The notes under the pieces were generated by a model. The model was not told the origin of the DNA. It did not search any database and was given only the letters and a program-made list of their open reading frames with translations. The translations under genes were made by a program, and so were the position numbers. Shown here one piece after another: positions 24,205 through 38,120 of a DNA stretch of 64,000 nucleotides; positions within the stretch are counted from its first letter, which is position 1, and every line of letters starts with the position of its first letter. The stretch is from Anthoceros angustus (taxonomy: Eukaryota > Streptophyta > Anthocerotopsida > Anthocerotales > Anthocerotaceae): NCBI GenBank assembly GCA_010909165.1, contig MU008159.1, positions 1,860,001 to 1,924,000 of the forward strand, written 5' to 3'.

Positions 24205-27200
24205 GTGGTGTGCCGGAGCTCTTCCACAACTAAGAAGGTCCGTTGCCATGCCGTCGAGCCTCTTCCCGCTCCGCGAGGCGCTTCCATCAGCAGGCGTGCC
24301 GCGCGCGCGCGCGGGGACTTCGTGCGCCCGCCTCCGGGGGGCAGGCTCTACCGCTGCCGTTGGCCTTGGGGAGAGGAAATTGCCTCCTCCCACATGTCCC
24401 GGTCGAGGCGGGTGGGATCTTGGCAGTGCCTCAAGGTCGGGGATGCGGACGGTCGGGCGTTGTTGAACTCTCCCTCCAGGCCGCGACCACGACCACCGCC
24501 GCCTCCTCCATCCTCGGTGACATCCACTTCTTCCTCCTCCGGGGCCATACCTCCGAAGGCGCCCGCCTCGCTCCACCTCCGCCTGCGGAGGTGTAAATTG
24601 CGCGTCCACGTCCCGGATGTACAGCATTTGCATCACTGTCGGCCTCTGTGTGTTGTCTTCGGGAAATTGGAATATGTTGGATACACCGGACTTGTGTGTC
24701 GCGGCAGCGCATCACGGACCACAAAGCGGCCGGTCGGGCCACCGGGCTTCGAATAGAGCCTCGCACGCATCAACAATGGCACACACCCGTTCCTTGACGG
24801 CGTTGTATCGTCGCCCGGCATGCGCACCGTAGCTCCACTGCGTGAGGTCGAGCGGACAACGACCGCCTTCTCCATCTCCCAAGTCGACCTTGGGAAAGCC
24901 TTGTCGGTACTTTGTCGGGCGGCTTTGTGCCGCGCCTCCCATGAAGCGGTGCTCCGCGCTCTTTTTCTTCCGGGGCCTATACCCGCCGTGATTCCAGTGC
25001 GTGAATGGGATTGTCCCAGGCGCGGGCGCCTCGCTCTCTCGGCGTCTCCTCCTCCCACCAATGGCGTGGCGCGGAATGCGTGATGATCCTCCCACCCATT
25101 CTCCGCCATATGTGGAAGGGCCGCTGGGGCGACCACGTTGAACCTCCGGCTCCGACGATGGCGGCTTGGGCGGGCAGCGTCCATGTCCCGAGGGTGGCGG
25201 GTGGGATGCTTGGCGTGCCTCAAGGTCGGGGATGCGGACGATCGGCGGCGTTGTTGAACTCTCCCTCAGGCGACCACCGCCCGCCCGCTATCCCTCCATC
25301 CTCGGGACATCCACTTCTTCCTCCTCCGGAACCCTACACCTCGAAGGCGCCCGCCCGCTCGCTCCACCTCCGCAGAGGTGTAAATTGCGCGTCACGTCCC
25401 GGATGTACGGCATTTGCATCGACTGTCGGCCTCTGTGTGTTGTCGGAAATTGACAGAATGTCGGATACACGGACTTGTGTGTGTGTGCAGCGGCATCACG
25501 GACCACAAAGCGGCCGGTCGGGCGCCACGAGCTTGTCGAATAGAGCCTCGCGCATCAACAATGGGCTGCACACGTTCCTTGACGGCGTTAGTCTGTCGCC
25601 CCCCGGCATGCAGGGCACCGTAGCTCCACTGCGTGAGGTCGAGCGGACACGAAGACAACCGCCGCCTTCTCCATCTCCCAAGTCGACCTTGGGAAAGCCT
25701 TGTCGGTACTTGTATCCGGACTGTGTGCCGCCTCCGCCGCCCAGTGCTCGCTCTTTTGCTTCTTCCGGGGCCTATACCGTCGGCCGTGATTCGCAGCTGC
25801 GTGAATGGGATTGTCCCAAGCCCGCGGCTCGCTCTCCTGCGCGCCGTCTCCTCCTCCCACCGTGGCGGGCGGAATGCGTGATGATCCTCCCACCCATTCT
25901 CGCCATATGTGGAAGGGCCGCACGGGCGACCACGTTGAACCTCCGAGCCTCCCGATGGCGGCTTGGGCGGCAGTGCGTCGCGGTCCCGATCTTGGGCGTC
26001 GGCGGCGTGAAGGCCGCCTGGCGTCGGCGCAATTACGCGGCTCGCGGGGCGCGAACGGCGATGGCGGTGGCGGACACGCCTCCATCCGAGGGCAGCCGAC
26101 ACGGCCGCCTCCATCCGCTCCATCCGCGGATCGTCTTCTCCTTCGTCGTGCCCGGCAACGTGTGCCCTCATCTTCGCCGCTGCCGGCGGGTTGTGATGTG
26201 CAATGCTCACGGTCTTCGCTAGGCGCCATGGAGCTGTGCAAGATCCGCTAGCGATACCTTATGTCCACACCGCCACCGCCAATGTGTGCGGAGCTCTTCC
26301 ACAACTAAGAAGGTCCGTTGCCATGCCGGAGAGCCTCCCGCCTCGCCAGACGCCCATCAACGGCGTGCACGCTGCGCGCGCCGCGCGCCGGGGACTTCGT
26401 GCGCCCGCCCACGGCGCAGGCTCTACCCGCCGCTGGCCTTGGGGAGAGGAAATTGCCTCCTCCCACATGTCCCGGTCGCGGCGGGATGCGGCAGTGCCTC
26501 AAGGTCGGGGATGCGGACGGTCGGGCGTTGTTGAACTCTTCCTCGAGCGCCCACGACCACGCCGCCACCGCCCGCTATCCCTCCATCCTCGGGACATCCA
26601 CTTCTTCCTCCTCAACCCCATACACCTCCGGGCGACGCCGCCTCGCTCCGCACCGCAGAGGTGTAAATTGCGCGTCCACGTCCCGGATGTACAGCATTTG
26701 CATCACCACAAGACTGCGACGCCGCCGGGAAATTGGACAGAATGTCGCTGGATACACCGGACTTGTGTGTGCTGACGCGGGGCGACACAAAGCGCCTGCA
26801 TCGCCACCAGCTTGTCGAATAGAGCCTCGCACGCATCAACAATGGTCGCACACTGCCTTCGGCACGCGCCTGCCAGGTCGCCCCACCGGCATGCCCGAGC
26901 GGCTCCACTGCGTGAGGTCGAGCGGACACGAAGACAACTCCGCCGCCTTCTCCATCTCCCAAGTCGACCTTGGGAAAGCCTTGCCAGTTTGTATCCGAGC
27001 AGCTTTGTGCTAACGCCCGCATCCGACGGCGCCCTTTTGCTTCTTCCGGCCTATACCCGCCGCCGTGATTCCGCAATGGGATTGTCCCAACGCGCCCGCA
27101 GGAGGCGGCCTCGCCGCCGCCTCCTCCCACCAATGGCGTGGCGCGGAATGCGTGATGATCCTCCCACCCATTCTCGCCATATGTGGAAGGGCCGCGGACG

Positions 27201-27460
27201 ACCACGTTGAACCTCCGGCGCCCGACGATGGCGGGCAGCCGACACGGCCGCCTCCATCCGCGGATCGTCTTCTCCTTCGTGCGTGCCGCGCGCCGCGCCG
27301 CGCACTGGGCAACGCACGGCGCGAATCGCTGGCGGGCGCGGCCACGCCGCCCATCCGCGAGGGCAGCCGACACGGCCGCCCATCCGCCTCCATCCGCGGA
27401 TCGTCTTCTCCTTCGTGCGTGCTCAAAGAAGAATGGTGCCCACAATTTCTTCGCCCGCGT
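24205..27460. repeat. Long direct duplication, unit about 2.08 kb, plus inner repeats
   Basis: GAGCTCTTCCACAACTAAG with AAGGTCCGTTGCCATGCC occurs at about 24218 and 26294. Inside, GGCAGTGCCTCAAGGTCGG (24420, 26490; a variant at 25215), CACTGCGTGAGGTCGAGCGG (24836, 25627, 26907) and CTCCCACCCATTCT (25090, 25890, 27163) recur two or three times, showing shorter nested duplications of about 0.8 kb. Confidence 0.8.
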
Positions 27461-27469
27461 TGATGTGCA

Positions 27470-28640
27470 ATGCTCACGGTCTTCGCACGCCATGGAGCTG
27501 TGCAAGATCCAGAGCTCGATACCTTATGTCCACACCGCCCGCCAGATGCGGTGTGCGCCTCGGTGGGACGAGACGCGCATGTGGAAGGAGATCGATGGCG
27601 GTGATGATCCTCCCACCCATTCTCCGCCATATGTGGAAGGGCTGGGGCGACCACGTTGAACCTCCGAGCTCCGGATGGCGGCTTGGGCGGCAGTGCCGTC
27701 CGCGGCCCGATCTTGGGCGTGACGCCGCCACGCCGTGCGCTGGCGGTCGCGCAATTGGGCCGCTCGCGGGGCGCGAGCGGCTGCGATGGCGGCTTGGGCG
27801 GGCACCACGGCCGCCTCCATCCGCGGGGCGGTAGACACGGCCGCCTCCATCCGCCTCCATCCGGATCGTCTTCTCCTTGCCGAAAGCTGTGCCCACAATT
27901 TCTTTTCGCGCCCGCGGGTTGTGATGTGCAATGCTCACGTGTCCGCTAGGCGCCATGGAGCTGTGCAAGATCGCGTGCCGATACCTTATGTCCCGCCCCA
28001 GCCGTGTGCGAGCGCCTCGGTGGGACGAGACGCGCATGTGGAAGGAGATCGATGGCGGTGATGATCCTCCCACCCATTCTCCGCCATATGTGGAAGGGCT
28101 GGGGCGACCACGTTGAACCTCCGAGCTCCGGATGGCGGCTTGGGCGGCAGTGCCGTCCGCGGCCCGATCTTGGGCGTGACGCCGCCTCCGCCATATGTGG
28201 AAGGAGATCGATGGCGGTGGCGCAATTGGGCCGCTCGCGGGGCGCGAGCGGCTGCGATGGCGGCTTGGGCGGGCACCACGGCCGCCTCCATCCGCGGGGC
28301 GGTAGACACGGCCGCCTCCATCCGCCTCCATCCGGATCGTCTTCTCCTTGCCGAAAGCTGTGCCCACAATTTCTTTTCGCGCCCGCGGGTTGTGATGTGC
28401 AATGCTCACGTGTCCGCTAGGCGCCATGGAGCTGTGCAAGATCGCGTGCCGATACCTTATGTCCCGCCCCAGCCGTGTGCGAGCGCCTCGGTGGGACGAG
28501 ACGCGCATGTGGAAGGAGATCGATGGCGGTGATGTCGCAAGCATTGCGTGGCTGTTCAAGGTGGGGTTGCAGCCGGAAAATGAAATCATTGTCCATAATC
28601 CTCCGTATCGACATCTTGCGGCAGGCATGTGCGGTACATC
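27470..28640. repeat. About 460-480-bp direct repeat, three copies
   Basis: GCCATGGAGCTGTGCAAGAT occurs at about 27490, 27952 and 28432 (and a fourth time at 26227). Each copy continues into GATACCTTATGTCC, CGCCTCGGTGGGACGAGACG and GTGGAAGGAGATCGATGGCG. Copies 2 and 3 are almost identical over more than 300 bp. Confidence 0.85.
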
Positions 28641-28689
28641 GTTGAGTTACGAGAGGGGCGTGCGCTGCGGTAGTTTTGGCTCATAAAAC

Positions 28690-30785
28690 ATGATTGCTGC
28701 GTTGCGCTATGCGGCAATACTCTCCACAAGTTGCGCCACGCCGCCATATGCGGCCATGCGCGGCGCCACTCAACACCCTCATCGCGTTGCCGCTCACGCC
28801 GCCACGCTGGTTGTTGCGGAGGACATGACGTAGTGGGTCGCCGGCGTTTGACTTCCGCTGGCGCCAAACATGCCGGTGGTCCGGAGGGTCCATGGTTCCT
28901 TCCCGTCACATGTGCGAAGATCACGTACGCGTGTCGCATAACATATTGGGTCCGATATGGTCCGCGTAACATAGTGGGCGGATAGTGCAAATGATGCGGT
29001 ATCCGCGCCCTCAGCATTGTGTCCGGCACACCAATACGGCGTTCGGGCAATTCATTGTGCCCCGCTTATTCAAATGCCCTTCTCATCCGATGTATGCCTG
29101 CATTGCGGGCATGCGCAGTCGACGGCTATGCATTTATATCGGTCGTAGTCGCGCCATGTTGCGGTCGGCTCATGAAGTCCATCCCATATTGCTTGCCATG
29201 AAATCCGTGACCATGGCCCATATTGGCTTGCCAACGCAGCCATCTGCCACTTCACATTTTTCGATGGCATGGTTGCCCCTTGGCCCTTCCCGCGCCTCAT
29301 GGCTCGGAGATTTGTCCTGGTCACTCCCACATCCGACCCCATCCGGCGAGGTCCTCCCGCCCTTACGGCCCGCTCCACGGACGGTAGTCGAGGCGAGCCT
29401 GCCCGCGCCATCGCCCGCACGGAGGCCCGAGCCCGGCGTGAGCACGGCAGCCCCCACCCCGCAGCCCGGCCCCACCACCACAAACCGGCCCCACCGCTCA
29501 ACCCACCCAACCAGCCCCAACCCGCCCCAACCCACCCCACCCAACAAACCAAAATGCCGACCGAACCAAAATGCCTAAAGCGCCGAAATTTATTGCATAC
29601 AATGCCTTACATTGGTGAAATGCATAGCATGCGAAAAAGGCAATTGCAGTTGAATGTGCAAGCGGGCGAGGTTGAATGTGCAATTGGACATGACGACGCC
29701 ATAGAACACAATGCACTTGCGGTTGAACGAGGATGACGTTGCGGCTGCTCTCCACAAGTTGCGCCGCGCCATCCGCCCATCCGCCACCGCACCACTCACA
29801 CCCTCGCCGCGTTGCCGCTCACGCCGCCACTTTGGTTGCGGAGGACATGACGTAGTGGGTCGCCGGCGTTTGACTTCCGCGCGGCGCGCCAAACATGCCG
29901 GTGGTATGCGGAGGGTCCATGGTTCCTTCCCGCGTCACATGTGCGAAGATCACGTACTGGCGTGTCGCACTAACATATTGGGTCCGATATGGTCCGCGTA
30001 ACATAGTGGGCGCGAGTGCAAATGATGCGGTATCAACTGCGCGCCTCGAGCATTGTGTCCGGACCGCACCAATACGGCGTTGAAGCAATTCATTGTGCCC
30101 CGGCTTATTCAAATGCCCTTCTCATCCGATGTCTATGGGCGCATTGCGAGGCATGCGCAGTCACGGCTATGCATTTATAAGGTATTTCGTAGTGCGCGCC
30201 ATGTGGTCCGGCTCGAAGTCCATCCCATATTGCTTGCCATGAAATCCGTGAGCATGGCCCATATTGGCCACGCCAGCATATCACTTCACATTTTTCGATG
30301 GCATGGTTGCCCCTTGGCCCTTCCGCGCCTCATGGCTCGGAGATTTGTCCTGGTCACTCCCACATCCGACCCCATCCGGCGAGGTCCTCCCGCCCTTACG
30401 GCCCGCTCCACGGACGGTAGTCGAGGCGAGCCTGCCCGCGCCATCGCCCGCACGGAGGCCCGAGCCCGGCGTGAGCACGGCAGCCCCCACCCCGCAGCCC
30501 GGCCCCACCACCACAAACCGGCCCCACCGCTCAACCCACCCAACCAGCCCCAACCCGCCCCAACCCACCCCACCCAACAAACCAAAATGCCGACCGAACC
30601 AAAATGCCTAAAGCGCGAAATTTGCATACAATGCCTTACATTGGTGAAATGCATAGCATGCGAAAAAGGCAATTGCAGTTGAATGTGCAAGCGGGCGAGG
30701 TTGAATGTGCAATTGGACATGACGACGCCATAGAACACAATGCACTTGCGGTTGAACGAGGATGACGTTGCGGCTGCCTCGGCGC
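28690..30785. repeat. 1.03-kb direct tandem duplication
   Basis: GGAGGACATGACGTAGTGGG occurs at 28818 and 29840. A block of about 300 bp at 29270-29580 and 30296-30610 is nearly identical: GTCACTCCCACATCCGACCC, then a CCCACCCAACCAGCCCCAAC tract. The C-rich tract gives Pro-rich open frames that I do not regard as genes. Confidence 0.85.
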
Positions 30786-30899
30786 TCCCTCCTCGAATGA
30801 CAATGACAATAATGAAGGAGGTGCATATTCGTATATGAACACATGAACAATGGTCCCTTATGTCAAGACCAAGGCAAGCAATGCATTTGACCGGTGGCC

Positions 30900-32420
30900 C
30901 GATCAAGTTGGTTGCCTAACGCTCCCACTAGATCCCAAAGGTCAAGAGAGAAAGAAGGCATGGCGTATGGATGCCTTTCCATGCGGACAAACTTCTACAA
31001 TCGAAGAATGAATGGGTAGGGAAGCCACATATATAGACATGTTTACTGGTACCGTATGTCGAAGACCAAGGAAACAGTTAATCACGTGCCACCTCTCACC
31101 TGCTGGTAGGCACTATAGGTCTATTTAAAAACCTACTTGTCCTTGGCCTTCGAACAAATGATATGTATGTAGTAAACAACGTACTCGCCCTTTTCATTGG
31201 GTTATGTTGTTTATGTATTCTGTATATATATATTCGCAACCCTATATATCTGTCATGGTACCGTGCCTCACATGCATCACGATGCACATGGATTCATTGT
31301 GCCATGACACAGCATCTAGCTAGGCATGTTGACATACACCACATGCCAACCCAACCATACATCATGCATACACACCATGTGCATGCCATACATTCAATGC
31401 AAACCTCATCACATGCACCTCTGACCAAATCACATGGCATATGGCAAGTGGTATGACAACAATGTTCGCTAAAGTCGAAGACCAAGGAAACACGTCAGCA
31501 AGGGTTGGACCGAGGCTCCCAAAATGCGGATCCCACAAGACATAAGAGAGAAAGAAGACAAGACCTTGATCTGCTTGAACCTCTGCGGGCAAGTATGATG
31601 CGTTCCATGCGGACAAACTTCTACAATCGAATAATGAATGGGTAGGAAGCCACATATATAGACATGTTTCGTAGCGTATTGCCCAAGGAAGCAGGTTGAA
31701 TCACGTGCCACCTCACACCGAATGTCGAAACTTTGGGTTTATTTATTATCATACTTGTCCTTGGCCTTGAACAAATGATATGTATGCACTTAACAACGTG
31801 CTGCGCTTTTCCTTGGGTTATGGTGTTTAGGTTTTTATATAGATGCGATGACCTATGTGTCATAGTACCGTGCATATACATCACGATGCGAGATAGATGG
31901 ATTGCGCTATGACACGACATCTAGGTAGACATGTTCACGTGCATCCGATGCAACCATGCATCATGCATACATACCATGCATGCCATGTGGACCTTTTCCT
32001 TGGGTTATGGTGTTTAGGTTTTTCTATGTAGATCGATGACCTATATATGTGTCATAACGTGCCATATATACATCATGCGGATAGATGGATTGCGCTATGA
32101 CCAGATCTAGGTAGACATGTTCACGTGCATCCGATTGCAACCATGCATCATGCATACATACCATGTGCATGCCATGTGACCTTTTCCTTGGGTTATGGTG
32201 TTTAGGTTTTTCTATGTAGATCGATGACCTATATATGTGTCATAGGTGCATATATACATGCGATGCGGATAGATGGATTGCGCCGATCTAGGTAGACATG
32301 TTCACGCATCCGATTGCAACCATGCATCATGCATACATACCATGTGCATGCCATGTGCACCTTTTCCTTGGGTTATGATTTTAGGTTTTTGTATATAGAT
32401 TTGCGACCTCTTTCCGGTGG
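30900..32420. repeat. AT-rich satellite field (right, inverted), about 185-bp units
   Basis: CTTTTCCTTGGGTTATG starts successive units at about 31808, 31993, 32171 and 32361, spaced 178-190 bp. Each carries GATGACCTATATATGTGTCAT, GATCTAGGTAGACATGTTCA and ATGCATCATGCATACATACC words (some with variants). The order is the reverse complement of the left field at 18850-20150. Upstream units (30990-31720) are less regular. Confidence 0.8.
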
Positions 32421-32429
32421 GTAGGGGAT

Positions 32430-35110
32430 ATCAAAACCACACGCCCGGGAAGATGGATTGGTTGGAAATGAAAATTGGGAGGTTGTGTATGGCCTCAAAG
32501 TGAAAGGGTTTGATGCGGTGTGCGCTGCCCACGCCACCAAAGGGAGGGGTTAGTGAAATTAGTGGTGGGTGGCGATCTGCCGGTGCGGTTGGGTTTGGGC
32601 GGCGGTGCGCCATGATCGCCGGTCGCGTGCGGAGAAGGGATGGGAAGGGGCGGTTGCGGGTGGGCTGGAAGGAAACCGAGTGCGCATTACGTGCAAGGAA
32701 GGCGGCGGTGGTGGTGGGTGGAAAAGGGTGGGCCGCGCCCGTGCCGTGGAGGAGGATGAGGAACACAAGATCGTGGCGATGAGCGTGGCGGGCGGCCCAG
32801 TGGGTTGGTGTGTTCCCGGTTGCGCTTGAAGAGTGGAAGGTGGCCCAGTGAGTAGGTAGCCCATGCCGTAGATGACGCGCAAATCACGGTGCCGGATGCG
32901 CATGTTTGCGGTCTGGCGGCACGGCCTTGTGCGGGCGGCGTGGAAGGGGCGGAGGAATGGGAGATGCAAAGCTCGCGTACATTCTGCGTGGCCTATGGTT
33001 CCCATCAACTCGGAGGTCCGAGTTCTTGGCATTTGTGGAGGACCATCAAAGCCGTGTCTGCGCATAGAGGGCTATCCGAGAAACTTGCCGTCTGTCGACT
33101 GCCGTGAGGGGCGGGCCGGATGGAGTGGCGGTGGACAAATTACTGCGAGTGCCTACCGACGGTGGAGTGCCACATTTTCATGCACCAAGTGTTCGGCGGT
33201 TGGCGCCGTCGGATGGAAGAGGTGGAAAGGAGAGCTGCGGCTGGCGACCTTAGGATTGGTTTTCCAGTGCATCGAGTGCCGACCTTGTGGAGAGGTGGCC
33301 TATGAGGTATTATGAATTGGTTGATTTCGCGGTATGGAGAAATGGAATGGAATGAGAAGGCAGGGCGTTGTTCCGGGATATCAACCGTGACGGAGAACCA
33401 TGTTGAGTACTTGGCGAGGATGCGAGTGCAGGCGGTGGAAGCGAGAACCAAGTGCGCCGTGAAGGCACAAAATTGTAATCTTGGTTGCGGTTGGGAATGG
33501 CGTGATGGTGCGGAGCCGCGATGGTGAGCGGCGGCAAGTAAGGGTTCGGCGGCGGGCCTGCAGATGCTGCGGCAGTCACGTCCGGTGGTGCCGCTAAGTT
33601 GCGGATCGTTGTAAGGTGTGCGATGCGTGCGCGATTGCACATTCAATGTTTGCTGAAAATGCGGTGTGGCGAGAATCGCATGTGGCGCATGGCATCGCAA
33701 TTACACGCGCGCGGGCGGAAGGGTGCGGTGACTAACATCTTGGCATATACTGCGGCGCTGCAGACGGTCACGGGATGCGAATGGGCGGCGGCGTAAAGGC
33801 GGTGTCGGTGGGGATCTCGACGATCCGAGGCCGTGCAAGTATACCTATGATTCCGTGCACATTCAATGCCGCCATGATGGTGCGTTGAAGCGGGAGGCGA
33901 TGGAGGAGGAGTGCGGCGGCGGCGGCGCCGGAAGGAGCCATGGCGGCGGCGGAGGTGGGGAGGCCATGGACAACCCGTGGCGATCGTCCGAGCGGAAGGT
34001 GGAGTGGAAACTGCGGCGCGGTGGCGGATCAGCGGTGGCGCACCCACCTTGGGAGGCGTTTTGACGTCGATCTCGTGGAGGTGCACCTACAAGTGGAGAC
34101 AGGTGCTCGGCGTGCGCGATCGCATCTGTCGTCACCATGAATTCTCAAACCTCGCTATTGATTGCGGTGGATTGCACAGGTGTCTCCATTGCCCACGGCC
34201 ATGCTTGGTACGGCTTTCCGAAGGGGCGTCTGACTCGCCGCCCTGGCAGCGGCAGTGGCGGGGCTATGTGGCCTCCGGTCAGAAATGTAAGCATGGTCGG
34301 CGTCGAGCCTCACAACTCTTGTGTGTGCGATGGGTATGATCCATTCGAGTTTGCTGCGGCCACGGAGGCGTGGCGATGGGCCGCGTCGTCGCTGCGCGGC
34401 GATCCGAGGCGGCGAGGTGGATGGTGGGCGCCGGGCGGAGCAGCGGTCGGCGAAGTGGAGGAAGGCGCGGCCGGGTGGCGGTGGGTGGAAAAGGGCAACG
34501 CACCACGCCGCGCCCGTGGAGGAGGATGAGGAACACAAGATCGGCGATGAGCGAGGCGGCGGTGGGTTGGTGTGTTCCCTGGCGGTTGCGCTTGAAGAGT
34601 GGAAGGTGGCCCAGTGAGTAGGTAGCCCATGCCGTAGATGACCGCAAATCACGGTGCCGGATGCGCATGTTTGTCTCGGCGAGCACCTTGAGGGGGCGCG
34701 TGGAAGGGGCGGAGGAATGGGAGATGCAAAGCTCGCGCGAGTACATTCTGCGTGGCCTATGGTTCCCATCAACTATCGGGAGGTCCGAGTTCTTGGCATT
34801 TGTGGAGGACCATCAAAGCCGTGTCTGCGCATAGAGGGCTATCCAGAAACTTGCCGTCAGACGACCGCACCGAGGGATGACGGATGGAGTGGCGGTGGAC
34901 AAATCGCGAGTGCCTACCGACCGTGGAGTGCCACATTTTCATGCACCAAGTGTTCGGCGCCGGTCGGATGGAAGAGGTACCGGAAAGGAGAGCTGCCGAA
35001 GCTGACGACCTTAGGATTTGGTTTTCCCATGTGCACGCATCGAGTGCCACCGACCTTGTGGAGAGGTGGCCTATGAGGTATTATGAATTGGTTGATTTCG
35101 CGGTATGGAG
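32430..35110. repeat. About 1.75-kb direct duplication
   Basis: AGTGGAAGGTGGCCCAGTG is at 32831 and 34599, GGCATTTGTGGAGGACCATC at about 33028 and 34794, and CACATTTTCATGCACCAAGT at about 33172 and 34932. The copies differ mainly by short CG-rich indels. Open frames in both copies fall out of phase with each other. Confidence 0.8.
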
Positions 35111-38100
35111 AGAAATGGAATGGAATGAGAAGACGGAGCGTTGTTCCGGGATATCAACCGCGGAGAGAACCATGTTGAGTACTTGGCGAGGATGCGAGTG
35201 CGGGCGGGAAGCGTAACCAAGTGCCGCCGTGAAGGCACAAAATTGTAATGGTGGTTGCGGTTGGGAATGGCGTGATGGTGCGGAGCAGTGCCGATGGTGA
35301 ACGCCAAGCAGCAAGCGAGGGGCGGCGCTTCGCAGATGGTCGCAGACGGCCACGTCGAGGTGCAACCGCCGCTAAGCGGATCGTTGTAAGGTGTGCATGC
35401 GCGCGATTGCACATTCAATGTTTGCTGAAAATGCACGGTGAAACCGAATCGCATGTAGCTCGCATGGCATCGCACTGCACACGCACTTGACGGAAGGGTG
35501 CGGTGACGCATGCCGCATATGCTCGCAGCGCCATGGCGGCGGTGGAAGCGGCGGTGGAAGGGGCGGCGGCGTAAAGGCGGTGGGGATCTCACGATCCGAG
35601 GCCGCAAGTATACCTATGATTCCGTGCACATTCAATGCCCGCCATGATGGTGCTCAAACGGGAGGCGATGGAGGAGGAGGCGGCGGCGCACGGCGCCTGT
35701 GAAGGAGCCATGGCGACGAGGAGGGGAGGAGTGGGAGAGGCCATGGACAACCCGTGGCCGTCCGAACGGAAGGTGGAGTGGAAGTCACCGCGGTGGCGAT
35801 CAACCGCACCCACCTTGGGAGGGGCGTGGACGCCGATCTCGTGGAGGTGCACCTACAAGTGGAGACAGAGTGCTCGCCTGTGCGGCGTCGATCCGCGGTC
35901 GCCCATGAATTCTCAAACCTCGCTGATTGCGGTGGATTGCACAGCGGCGGTCTCCATTGCCCACGCCATGCTTGGGTACGGCTCAAGGAGGCGACAGCCC
36001 GCCCACAACGAGATGTGCACGGGGCTATGTGGCCTCCAGCAGAAATGTAAGGCGCGGCGCGGCGTCTCTGAGCCTCACAACTCTGTGTGTGCGTGGGTAT
36101 GATCCATTCGAGTTTGCCGCACGACGTGAGAGCGTGGCGTGGACGCGCGCCACCGCGCAGACGATCCGAGGCGGCGAGGTGGATGGTGGGCGCCCGGGCG
36201 GAGGAAGGCGCGGCGGAGGAAGGGGCGGCGGGCAGATGATGCGCCGGGCGGCGGTGGCGATCGTCCGAGCGGAAGGTGGCGGTGGAGTGGTCATCGGGCG
36301 GCGGTTTTGTTGTGGCCGTCCGGCCGCGCCGTCCTCGCCGGAAGGCGCTCCAAACGAGGATCGGCTGCGCGGGCGGAGGAGGCCGTGGAAGCGGCGGTGG
36401 CTCTGAAGCCGGGCGGCGGTGGAGCCGGTGTGGGAGTGGGAGAGTCCCGGCAAATCCACTCCACGACTCGCATGTGCGAGCGTACATGGCCAGGGAGAGG
36501 CGAGAAATGTGGCACGATGCTGGTCCGGGAAATGGGTACTCATGGTATTGGAGGTTCCGATTGTCCGCAATGCACAAAGATTTCATTTTATTTGTGGAGA
36601 GATTGTGGCCTGACCATTGAGGTCTGGGTTGGAGGTGGAGGCGAAGGTGCCTCGGTGGGCGGTATCATGCGCCTTGGGCACGGAATCTTTGGAGCAGCAA
36701 AGAATCGGCATGGCACGTTGGTGCCGTTGTGGATGCAATTCGCGAAGAGCCGGGATTGCAATGCGTGCTGACCATCGAGATAGGAACGCCGGTGTGACCA
36801 TGCTCGTGAGAAGTCAATGGAGGCTTCGTGGGAGTTTTGTGAGAAGGACGCCCGGCAATCACCGTCGTTCGAAAGTGGAGGAAAGCGGGTTGGATGGCAC
36901 CCTATGGTCGCAGTGGAGGGAATGATAGCGATGGATGTTACGCAATCGGAGAAGTGGAGTTGGAAGCTAGTGGTGAGGCGGTTGGGCGGAATGGGACCGG
37001 CGTCACATGTGCTGTGGACGGCCACAGCGGCATTGGAACATGATGAGGCTCGTTTGTCGGCGGTTGGGACATTGAGCATCCTCCCGAGTTGGATCAACAC
37101 AATTTTTGTGGGCGCGGTCATTGCCGTTCGTGTACAACAGACGGAGCATTTCATATGTTACATGGACTTGAATCGAGCGAAGAGGAGTATTCCAAACTGG
37201 AAGCATGTGACACGATTCATCGGGGCATGCCACACAATGGGGGTCGCAGGATACGCTCGATAGCTGGAAGATCCCATGCCTTTTGTTATGGGGCCGTCGT
37301 GGAACCCTGCGCATTGAGGTAAGGCGGCGAGTTCATCGTTTGCGGGTTTGCGGCGGCGGCGGAGGAGGAGTGGGAGAGGCGGCCGCCGCTAAGCTGCGGA
37401 TCGCTGTAAGGTGTGCATGCGCGCGATTGCACATTCAATGTTTGCTGAAAATGCACGGTGAAACCGAGAATCGCATGTGCCTCGCATGGCATCGCTGCAC
37501 ACGCACTTGACGGAAGGGTGCGGTGACGAACATGCCGCATATGCTCGCAGCTGGCGATGCGGATCGGGCGAGGGGCGGCGGCGTAAAGGCGGTCGCCGCT
37601 GGGGATCTCACGATCCGAGGCCGCAAGTATACCTATGATTCCGTGCACATTCAATGCCCGCCATGATGGTGCGTTGAAGCGGGAGGCGAAGGAGGAGGTG
37701 CGGCGGCGCCTGTGAAGGAGCCATGGCGAAGAGGGGAGGAGTGGAGAGGCCATGGACAACCCGTGGCCGTCCGAACGGAAGGTGGAGTCACGGGCGGTGG
37801 GGATCAACCGATTGGCGCACCCACCTTGGGAGGCGCGGACGCCGATCTCGTGGAGGTGCACCTACAAGTGGAGACAGAGGTGCCCGTGTGCGGGCCGCAT
37901 CCGCGGTCGCCCATGAATTCTCAAACCTCGCTATTGATTGCGGTGGATTGCACAGCGGCGGTCTCCATTGCCCACGCCATGCTTGGGTACGGCTCAAGGA
38001 GGCGACAGCCGCCCACAACGAGCGGCTGTGCACGAGCGGGGCTATGTGGCCTCAGCAGAAATGTTTTGCGCCGGTCGGTGAGCCTCACAACTCTTGTGCA

Positions 38101-38120
38101 GTATGATCCATTCGAGTTTG
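33300..38120. repeat. Three-copy GC-rich family
   Basis: GCACATTCAATGTTTGCTG occurs at about 33637, 35409 and 37429. CCTATGATTCCGTGCACATT occurs at about 33844, 35613 and 37632. CAAACCTCGC with TATTGATTGCGGTGG (or a shorter form) occurs at about 34147, 35917 and 37924. The copies are direct, 1.77 and 2.02 kb apart. The last two continue into the duplication at 36450-39370. Confidence 0.8.

Noticed and set aside
27474-28628. 384-aa minus-strand open frame
   Set aside because: It is simply the same 460-480-bp repeat read several times. Internal repetition of its residues follows the DNA repeat, and no coding signature remains.
29275-30610. Proline-rich secreted protein gene
   Set aside because: The Pro-rich frame arises from a CCCCAACCC tract duplicated with its surroundings, with no signal peptide or stable start.
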